From Alphaproteobacteria bacterium (lineage in GTDB: Bacteria; Pseudomonadota; Alphaproteobacteria; Geminicoccales; Geminicoccaceae), in the NCBI GenBank assembly GCA_026982585.1, contig JALSGW010000051.1:1-5836 (forward strand): DNA of 5,836 nt. Direction: 5' to 3'. This document shows, piece by piece, positions 1 through 4,915 of the stretch. Position 1 is the first letter of the stretch. The number at the start of each line of letters is the position of its first letter. The position numbers and the translations under genes are program-made. The notes beneath the pieces were generated by a model, which saw only the letters and a list, made by a program, of their open reading frames with translations, had not been told where the DNA came from and searched no databases.

Positions 1-502
1 GGAGCTGCTCGGCGATCTCGAGGCCCACGGTGCCCTGGCCGGCGATCACCAGGGGATCGTCGTAGGGTTTGACCAACAGGGCCCGTCGTTGTTCGGCGAT
101 GCGGGCGCCGATGGTCTCCCGCTCCTCCCGCTCGCGGTCGTACAACACCAGCTCGGCGCCGTAGCGGCGGGTGTGTTCGCGTTTGATGGCCGGGGCGTCC
201 TTGGGCATGACGATGGCAGCCGGCACCTTCAAGAGCGCCGCCGCATGGGCCACGCCCTGGGCGTGGTTGCCGGAGGAATAGGCCACCACCGCCTGGGGTC
301 TCCGGGCGGCGATGGTGTTGTAGGCGCCGCGCAGCTTGAAGGAGCCGGTGAACTGCAGGCATTCGGCCTTGACCAGAAGCCGCAGTCCGAGCTCCCGGTT
401 CAACAACGGGGATTCGAGAAGGGGCGTGCGCCGCACCACCCCGGCGAGCCGGCCTCGCGCCTTGAGCACCTCCGAGAAGGTTCGCGCCACGCCATCGGTC
501 AT
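1..502 (-). CDS. PLP-dependent threonine/serine dehydratase family protein (3' end beyond window)
   Basis: This is the N-terminal 167 residues of a fold-type II pyridoxal-phosphate enzyme of the threonine ammonia-lyase / serine racemase family; the rest lies left of base 1. The translation shows the PLP-lysine motif TGSFKLRGA, with the Schiff-base lysine at Lys56. The cofactor-phosphate/substrate loop YSSGNHAQG follows at residues 75-83, and the family segment DDPLVIAGQGTVGLEI lies near the edge. Such enzymes deaminate threonine or serine to 2-oxoacids in the cytoplasm. Some relatives racemise serine or act on hydroxyaspartate. The ATG at 502-500 is the natural start: the HAD stop codon ends at 504, leaving one base between the genes, so translation is probably coupled. 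The C-terminal half is not visible, so the presence of an ACT regulatory domain (biosynthetic IlvA type) cannot be judged. The family is secure; the exact substrate is not. Confidence 0.93.
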   Translation of the reverse strand, partial: MTDGVARTFSEVLKARGRLAGVVRRTPLLESPLLNRELGLRLLVKAECLQFTGSFKLRGAYNTIAARRPQAVVAYSSGNHAQGVAHAAALLKVPAAIVMPKDAPAIKREHTRRYGAELVLYDREREERETIGARIAEQRRALLVKPYDDPLVIAGQGTVGLEIAEQL

Positions 503-503
503 C

Positions 504-1205
504 TCATGCGCCCGCGGAGGTCCGCTCGAGCCAGGCGAGCACCCCGGCGAGATCCCGCACCTCGCCGGCAAGTTCTCCGGGCAACCGCTCGGGGACAAGT
601 CCGCGCCGGTTGATCCAGAGGCTCTGCAGGCCGAAGGAGGCGGCGCCGTGGGCGTCCCAGGCGTTGGCCGACAGGAACAGGATCGCCCCCCGGCCGAGCC
701 CGAGCCGGGCACAGGCCCGCGCATACACCTCGGGAGCCGGCTTGAACACGCCCACCTCCTCGACCGAGACCACCGCCTCGAACCGGTCCAGAAGGCCGGC
801 GCGGTCGAGCGCCCGCTCGAGCATGCGGCGGGTGCCGTTCGAGAGCACGGCAAGCCGCAGGCCCCGCTCGCGGAGCGCCTCCAGCACCCCGGGCACCTCC
901 GCGAAGGGCGGAAGATCGAGATAGGCGGCGAGCAGCGTCTCCCGCACATCCGGCTCGCGGATCCCCAGCGCCGCGAGGGCATGGTCGAGGGCCGCCCGGG
1001 TGACGGCATCGAAGTCCGCTGGCCGCTGCATGAGGGAGATGAGCCAGCTGTATTCCAGCTGCTTGCGCCGCCACAGCTCGTCCAGGCGCTCGGCGCGCTC
1101 GCCGAGCCGTGCGCGCACCTGCCGCACCGCTCCCGAGACGTCGAGCAGGGTTCCGTAGACGTCGAACACGCAGGCGATCGGAGCGCTGTGTCGGGTCTCG
1201 GGCAC
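504..1205 (-). CDS. Haloacid dehalogenase type II (HAD superfamily hydrolase)
   Basis: A complete 233-residue cytoplasmic protein, the usual length for L-2-haloacid dehalogenases. HAD motif I is FDVYGTLLD, with nucleophile Asp15 and Thr19. Arg46 lies in WRRKQLEYSW, motif II is LSNG (Ser122, Asn123), Lys155 and Tyr161 lie in FKPAPEVY, and the last motif is SANAWDAHG (Ser179, Asn181, Asp184). By recalled alignment to the Pseudomonas YL enzyme, these match its Asp10, Thr14, Arg41, Ser118, Asn119, Lys151, Tyr157, Ser175, Asn177 and Asp180. The family hydrolyses L-2-haloacids to D-2-hydroxyacids through an aspartyl ester. The natural substrate here is unknown, since housekeeping members of the family exist. 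The start is GTG at 1205-1203, preceded by a G-rich Shine-Dalgarno. It is the middle gene of the slt unit, 12 bases after the slt stop and 1 base before the dehydratase. Confidence 0.93.
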   Translation of the reverse strand: MPETRHSAPIACVFDVYGTLLDVSGAVRQVRARLGERAERLDELWRRKQLEYSWLISLMQRPADFDAVTRAALDHALAALGIREPDVRETLLAAYLDLPPFAEVPGVLEALRERGLRLAVLSNGTRRMLERALDRAGLLDRFEAVVSVEEVGVFKPAPEVYARACARLGLGRGAILFLSANAWDAHGAASFGLQSLWINRRGLVPERLPGELAGEVRDLAGVLAWLERTSAGA

Positions 1206-1210
1206 GGCGA

Positions 1211-1219
1211 TCCCCCCTC
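1211..1219 (-). promoter_or_regulatory. Ribosome binding site of the HAD gene
   Basis: On the minus strand this reads GAGGGGGGA, five bases before the GTG at 1205-1203. It overlaps the slt stop codon (TGA, 1220-1218). This supports the GTG start of the dehalogenase-like gene and suggests ribosomes finishing slt can reinitiate there. Confidence 0.6.
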
Positions 1220-3248
1220 AATGGGCCGGGGCGCGGACGGCGAAGGTCGGTATAACCGCGAGCCGGTGGCGCAGCAAGAAACGGTAGACGAGCTCGGCCT
1301 CCAGCACCCGCTGCAGATAGTTGCGGGTCTCGGCGAAGGGCAGCCGCTCGATCCAGTCCAACCTCGCGTGGGGATCCATGCGCCTGGGATCGCCGTAGCG
1401 CCGGAGCCACCGCCGCACCCGCCCCGGCCCTGCGTTGTAGGCGGCGAGGGCGAGCAGGCGTTCGCCCCCGAAGGCGGTGCGAAGGTCCTGGAAATAGGCC
1501 CGGGCGAGACGCAACTGGTAGCCGGGATCCCGGCGCAACCGCTCGGCGCTGTAGGCCAGGCCCAGCCGCCGGGCGGCGGCCCGCGCGGTGGCGGGCATGA
1601 GCTGTCCCAGACCGCGGGCGCCCTTGGGGCTCAGGGCCGCGGGCGAGAAGCTGCTTTCCTGGCGCAACAGGGCGAGCACCAGCGCGCGTTCGGCGATCCG
1701 CTCGGGCCCGTCCACTTCCGGAAGCCGCACGAGCGGATAGGCGAAGAGGCGCGGCAACAGCCCGCGGGCTGAGAGGCTGCGGGTGATCCGGACGTAGGCG
1801 GGGGCGCTGCCGCAGGAGCGGAGTTCCGCCCACACGCCCACCGCCCGCTGCCCATCCGCGATCTCCCGCGCGGCCGCCTTGAGGAACGGAAAGGCCTCCT
1901 CCAAGAACCCCTGCCGGCACAGGCGGCGGGCGAGGGCGATGCGGGAATCGTCCGCCTTCGCACGCAGCTCGGGGCGGGGCGCGGTGTCGGCCTGCTCGAG
2001 CAGCGCCTGTTCGAGGTCGGCGCCGAGCTCGGCGAGCGCCTCTTGGCCGTAGAAGGTGGTGGGGTAGCGGGCCGCCTTGCGGTACCAGCTCCGCGCCTCC
2101 CGGTCCCGGCCGAGCGCAGCACTGGCCCGCCCCGCCCAATAGGCGGCGCGCGCCCGGGAGACCGGGCTCGTGACCGCCCGATCGAGGGCGGTGAAGGCCT
2201 GAAGCGCCCGTTCCGGTCTCTGCACCAGCCGCAGCGCGATCCATCCCTCGAGCCAACGCGCCTCGGCGAACGGCCGGCCCGGCGGGGGACGGGCCCCGGC
2301 GGCGAGCGCGAAGGCCAAGGCGTGACGGCCGCGCTCCAGGGCCGCGAAAATCGCAAGGCGCCGCTGTACCCACCAGGCGGCCGGGCGCACCGGTTCCGCG
2401 GGGGGATCGAAAAGGAGCGCGGCGGCGGCATCGAGGCGGCCTTTGCGAAGCCGCCAGCGCAGGCGGTCGAACAACAGGCCGGGATCGGAACGGAGCCGCT
2501 CCGGCACCGCCTGGATGCGCGCATCCACCCCGGGCTCCGCACGCTGGAGGGCGAGCCTCGCCCGAGCCAGCCGGCGCAGCTCTGCGGGCAGCCTGGGCAA
2601 CATGCGCAACACCTCCCGGTGCCGCTGCTCCCAGAGCAGGTAGCGCACCCGCTCCGCATCGAGATCCGGCGTGATCCAGTCGCCGAGGCGCCGCCGGAAC
2701 CGCTCCTCGTCCACGGCATCGAGGCGGGCCCGCGGCCAAAAGCGCCGCACCCAAAACCGCGCCTCCCGCTGCCGGCCCAGCTCCGCCAGTGCCTCGGCGA
2801 GGCGCAGGGCGCCGTAGCCGGTGAGGGGGGCGCGGGAATCGAACAGGGCGGCGATCTCCTCCGGGGCCAGCCCTTCCGGCAGGGCCGCTTCGGCGAGACG
2901 ACGCAGCCGCTCGGCGCCGGGCCAGTCCGGCCGCCGCGAGAGGAATCGGCGCAGTTCCCAGAAATCCGCCTCCGGGCCGCGGGCCACAAGCTCCCGCCAG
3001 CGCAGATAGTCCGCAAGGAGCGGATCGGCGATGCGATCGGCGATGTTGCGCACCGCCTTCCAGCGCCCCTCATGGGCGAGCGCGAGCGCGCGGGCGAAGG
3101 GATCGTCCAGGCGGGCCAGGAGCGGCTCCGGCACCATCAGAAGGGCGAGGGCGAATCCGGCCGCAAGTTGAGCCAGCCGCCATCTTTGCAGGTGCCGGCG
3201 CTTGCCGCCGGCCGCGGGCAAGACTATGGTCGCGGGCGATCTCCACAT
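1218..3248 (-). CDS. slt: Soluble lytic murein transglycosylase, Slt70 type
   Basis: A 676-residue periplasmic enzyme that cleaves the MurNAc-GlcNAc bond of peptidoglycan non-hydrolytically, giving 1,6-anhydro-MurNAc ends; E. coli Slt70 is 645 residues. A signal peptide is visible: basic stretch KRRHLQRWR (16-24), hydrophobic core about 25-39, possible cleavage near PLLA (45). Residues about 50-480 are Arg/Leu/Ala-rich and helical, as expected for the superhelical U and L domains. The C-terminal SLT domain (about 500-660) carries LLRQESSFSP with catalytic Glu531, GLGQLMPAT (546-554), AAYNAGPGRV (602-611) and the Slt70-typical WIERLPFAETRNYLQRVL (632-649). The start is ATG at 3248, with CAGGGA about nine bases upstream. 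The open frame continues upstream into antisense dapA, but that part has no signal peptide and does not belong. It heads the three-gene minus-strand unit and diverges from dapA. Confidence 0.95.
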   Translation of the reverse strand: MWRSPATIVLPAAGGKRRHLQRWRLAQLAAGFALALLMVPEPLLARLDDPFARALALAHEGRWKAVRNIADRIADPLLADYLRWRELVARGPEADFWELRRFLSRRPDWPGAERLRRLAEAALPEGLAPEEIAALFDSRAPLTGYGALRLAEALAELGRQREARFWVRRFWPRARLDAVDEERFRRRLGDWITPDLDAERVRYLLWEQRHREVLRMLPRLPAELRRLARARLALQRAEPGVDARIQAVPERLRSDPGLLFDRLRWRLRKGRLDAAAALLFDPPAEPVRPAAWWVQRRLAIFAALERGRHALAFALAAGARPPPGRPFAEARWLEGWIALRLVQRPERALQAFTALDRAVTSPVSRARAAYWAGRASAALGRDREARSWYRKAARYPTTFYGQEALAELGADLEQALLEQADTAPRPELRAKADDSRIALARRLCRQGFLEEAFPFLKAAAREIADGQRAVGVWAELRSCGSAPAYVRITRSLSARGLLPRLFAYPLVRLPEVDGPERIAERALVLALLRQESSFSPAALSPKGARGLGQLMPATARAAARRLGLAYSAERLRRDPGYQLRLARAYFQDLRTAFGGERLLALAAYNAGPGRVRRWLRRYGDPRRMDPHARLDWIERLPFAETRNYLQRVLEAELVYRFLLRHRLAVIPTFAVRAPAH
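3202..3230 (+). promoter_or_regulatory. Candidate sigma-70-type promoter for dapA-smpB
   Basis: TTGCCG (3202-3207) and TATGGT (3225-3230) are separated by 17 bases, each matching the -35 or -10 consensus at four of six positions. This would start transcription near 3237 and give a leader of about 30 bases before dapA. It lies inside the slt signal-peptide coding region, as it must, because only 18 bases separate the two genes. The boxes are weak and the call is inference. Confidence 0.35.
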
Positions 3249-3266
3249 GCGCGGCGGTCCCTGGCC
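3249..3266. promoter_or_regulatory. 18-bp divergent start region between slt and dapA
   Basis: The slt ATG (3248, minus) and the dapA ATG (3267, plus) point away from each other with 18 bases between them. The gap carries a purine-rich minus-strand CAGGGA (about 3263-3258) suitable as the slt Shine-Dalgarno. On the plus strand it carries only a weak GGCGG (3253-3257) for dapA. There is no room for promoters here, so each gene's promoter must lie within the 5' coding part of the other. Confidence 0.6.
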
Positions 3267-4148
3267 ATGATGTTGCGCGGCTCGATCGTAGCCCTCGTCA
3301 CCCCGTTCCGCGACGGTGCCGTCGATGAGCGGGCGTTCGCCGAGCTCGTCGAATGGCACATCCAGGAGGGCACCCACGGATTCGTCCCGGTCGGCACCAC
3401 CGGGGAAAGCCCGACCTTGAGCCATGCCGAACACGAACGGGTGATCGATCTCTGCATCGAGGTGGTGGGCGGGCGCCGACCGGTGATCGCGGGCACGGGT
3501 TCGAACTCCACCGAGGAGGCGATCAGCCTCACCCGGCACGCCAAGCGGGCCGGGGCGGATGCGGTGTTGCTGGTCACCCCCTACTACAACAAGCCGACCC
3601 AGGAGGGGCTCTACGCCCATTTCAAGGCCATCCACGACGCCGTGGACATCCCGATGATCATCTACAACATCCCGGGCCGCAGCGTGGTGGACCTGGCGCC
3701 GGAGACCCTCGCACGGCTCGCGGAGCTGCCCAACATCATAGGCGTGAAGGACGCCACCGGCGACATCGTGCGGCCGCTTGTGACCGCGCAGCTGTGCGGG
3801 GAGCAGTTCGTGCAGCTGTCCGGGGAGGACGCCAACACCCTCGCCTTCCTCGCCCACGGCGGCCACGGCTGCATTTCGGTCACCGCCAATGTGGCGCCCA
3901 GGCTGTGTGCGGAGCTCCACGAGGCCTGGCAGCGAGGCGATGCGGGAGGGGCGCTTGCCATCCACCGGCGGCTGTTGCCTTTGCACCGGGCGCTGTTTGC
4001 GGAAACCAGCCCGGCACCGGTCAAATACGCCCTCGCCCGGCTCGGCAAATGCGCGGAGGCGCTGCGGCTGCCGCTCGTGCCGGTGAAGGCGGAGACCCGG
4101 CGCCTGGTGGACGAGGCGCTGCGCTTCGCCGGTTTGCTCGACGGCTGA
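3267..4148 (+). CDS. dapA: 4-hydroxy-tetrahydrodipicolinate synthase
   Basis: Condenses pyruvate with L-aspartate-4-semialdehyde, the first committed step of the diaminopimelate/lysine pathway, in the cytoplasm as a TIM-barrel tetramer. The 293 residues match E. coli DapA (292), and the catalytic numbering coincides: Thr44-Thr45 in VGTTGES, Tyr107 in TPYYNKP, Tyr133 and Arg138 in IIYNIPGRS, and Schiff-base Lys161 in IIGVKDATGD. Residues recalled to line the lysine feedback site of the E. coli enzyme are present (Ser48, His53, His56, Asn80, Glu84, Tyr106), but position 49 is Pro rather than Ala, so lysine inhibition is likely. Two consecutive ATGs (3267, 3270) are both possible starts; the second gives 292 residues. 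The open frame extends far upstream antisense to slt without family similarity. smpB follows after 4 bases, suggesting an operon. Confidence 0.98.
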   Translation: MMLRGSIVALVTPFRDGAVDERAFAELVEWHIQEGTHGFVPVGTTGESPTLSHAEHERVIDLCIEVVGGRRPVIAGTGSNSTEEAISLTRHAKRAGADAVLLVTPYYNKPTQEGLYAHFKAIHDAVDIPMIIYNIPGRSVVDLAPETLARLAELPNIIGVKDATGDIVRPLVTAQLCGEQFVQLSGEDANTLAFLAHGGHGCISVTANVAPRLCAELHEAWQRGDAGGALAIHRRLLPLHRALFAETSPAPVKYALARLGKCAEALRLPLVPVKAETRRLVDEALRFAGLLDG

Positions 4149-4152
4149 GCGC

Positions 4153-4623
4153 ATGGCCAAGGGCCAAGGGGCGCGGCGCACCATCGCCCAAAACCGGCGC
4201 GCCTTCCACGACTACCACATCGAAGACCGGCTCGAGGCAGGTCTCGTCCTCACCGGCACCGAGGTGAAGAGCCTCCGGGAGGGCCGGGCCAACATCAACG
4301 AGGCCTATGCCGGCGAGATGGGCGGGGAGCTGTGGCTGTTCAACGCCCACATTCCCGAATATGGGCCGGCGAACCGCTTCAACCACGAGCCCCGGCGGCC
4401 GCGCAAGCTGCTCCTCCATCGGCGCGAGATCGCCCGCCTGTTGGGCGCCATCCAGCGCCAGGGCTACACCCTGGTCCCGCTCGCGCTCTACTTCGCCCCC
4501 AACGGCAAGGCCAAGGTGGAACTGGCGCTGGCCCGGGGCAAACGGCTCTACGACAAGCGCGCCGCCGAACGCGAGCGGGAATGGCGGCGCGAGAAGGAGC
4601 GGCTTTTGCGCGGCCGCATCTGA
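4153..4623 (+). CDS. smpB: SsrA-binding protein SmpB
   Basis: A 156-residue RNA-binding protein that brings tmRNA (ssrA) to stalled ribosomes for trans-translation and tagging of the incomplete peptide. The N-terminus IAQNRRAFHDYHIEDRLEAG leads into the signature LTGTEVKSLREGRANI (33-48), then AHIPEY (65-70), RPRKLLLH (82-89) and GYTLVPLALYF (104-114), which together form the OB-fold core. The C-terminal tail GKRLYDKR (129-136), followed by an Arg/Glu-rich stretch with Trp144, is the part that forms a helix in the empty mRNA channel. Length is normal. It begins 4 bases after the dapA stop without a good Shine-Dalgarno, so translational coupling to dapA is likely. No ssrA gene is recognisable in the flanking 292 bases, so tmRNA must be encoded elsewhere. 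Confidence 0.98.
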   Translation: MAKGQGARRTIAQNRRAFHDYHIEDRLEAGLVLTGTEVKSLREGRANINEAYAGEMGGELWLFNAHIPEYGPANRFNHEPRRPRKLLLHRREIARLLGAIQRQGYTLVPLALYFAPNGKAKVELALARGKRLYDKRAAEREREWRREKERLLRGRI

Positions 4624-4645
4624 GATCCCCGGACAAGACCCAAAA

Positions 4646-4663
4646 CGCTCCGCGGGCGGAGCG
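4646..4663. terminator. GC-rich dyad downstream of smpB, possible terminator
   Basis: CGCTCCG (4646-4652) pairs perfectly with CGGAGCG (4657-4663) around a CGGG loop, 23 bases after the smpB stop. The position suits termination of dapA-smpB, but no T-run follows on the plus strand. Instead AAAA precedes the stem (4642-4645), so a minus-strand transcript would see stem plus TTTT. It may be a U-poor or bidirectional terminator; this is inference. Confidence 0.4.
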
Positions 4664-4714
4664 CGGCCTCGTTCGCCGATGCGGTTCCTGATCACGCGGA
4701 CCAGACCCCCCCAT

Positions 4715-4730
4715 GGGCCGGCGCCGGCCC
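4715..4730. repeat. Perfect 16-bp palindrome GGGCCGGCGCCGGCCC
   Basis: Each half is the exact reverse complement of the other, with no spacer. It is nested within an outer inverted pair, GGACC (4698-4702) and GGTCC (4740-4744). It lies between smpB and dctP. It could be a regulator site, part of a terminator-like RNA fold (a zero-spacer palindrome must open a loop in RNA), or a chance product of high GC. No function is assigned. Confidence 0.5.
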
Positions 4731-4792
4731 TATGAACAGGGTCCTCCGCGTCCGGGGCTGCGACTTTGCGCAGGGAGCAGGGAAGGCGACGG

Positions 4793-4819
4793 TGTGCGGG
4801 CATCGCACATCTGACCCCT
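4793..4819 (-). repeat. REP-like hairpin with GGGGTCAGA head (candidate)
   Basis: TGTGCG (4793-4798) and CGCACA (4804-4809) form a perfect 6-bp stem with a five-base loop, followed directly by TCTGACCCCT. Read on the minus strand this is AGGGGTCAGA and then the hairpin. The head-plus-palindrome layout resembles repeats that flank Y1 (REP-associated, RAYT) transposase genes in gammaproteobacteria. Only one copy is in this window and no transposase is seen, so the assignment rests on resemblance from memory. Confidence 0.35.
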
Positions 4820-4825
4820 CTGCGG

Positions 4826-4853
4826 TTGCCGCTCGCCGGCGCGAGGGTATAGG
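4826..4853 (+). promoter_or_regulatory. Candidate sigma-70-type promoter for dctP
   Basis: TTGCCG (4826-4831) and TATAGG (4848-4853) with a 16-base spacer would start transcription near 4860 and leave about 55 bases of leader. Just downstream, GGTTTGG (4853-4859) and CCAACC (4866-4871) form a small imperfect inverted repeat that could be an operator. The boxes are weak matches; this is inference. Confidence 0.35.
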
Positions 4854-4902
4854 GTTTGGCATACACCAACCGGGCCTTGAGCGCCGGCGGCACAACCAAG
4901 CG

Positions 4903-4908
4903 AGGAGG
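4903..4908 (+). promoter_or_regulatory. Strong Shine-Dalgarno of dctP
   Basis: AGGAGG seven bases before the ATG at 4916 is the best ribosome binding site in the window and fixes the dctP start. The GGGTCAG overlapping its 3' side (4907-4913) is complementary to CTGACCC at 4811-4817, so the site might be masked in a longer transcript. Confidence 0.75.
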
Positions 4909-4915
4909 GTCAGGC

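Noticed and set aside
336..1772. Plus-strand 478-codon frame opposite the HAD gene and slt
   Set aside because: It is antisense to genes with clear catalytic motifs, and its composition is typical of shadow frames (Gly/Pro/Glu/Arg-rich, no motif).
499..2754. Minus-strand 751-codon open frame spanning the HAD gene and part of slt
   Set aside because: It lies out of frame with two well-supported genes on the same strand, is rich in Arg/Ala/Pro/Gly and has no family motif. Long shadow frames are expected at this GC content.
2043..3266. Upstream extension of the dapA frame antisense to slt
   Set aside because: DapA homology begins exactly at 3267-3270 with normal family length. The upstream part is low-complexity shadow sequence.
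3249..4184. Upstream extension of the slt frame antisense to dapA
   Set aside because: The extension is simply the antisense of dapA with no recognisable domain, and the signal peptide starts at the ATG at 3248.
4856..4875. Sigma-54 promoter at TTGGCATACACC
   Set aside because: TGGCA is present, but the required TTGC-type -12 element at the right spacing is missing.
4624..4915. tmRNA (ssrA) or tRNA gene next to smpB
   Set aside because: There is no tRNA-like acceptor or T-arm, no resume-codon tag frame such as AANDENYALAA, and the gap is too short for a usual ssrA plus promoter.
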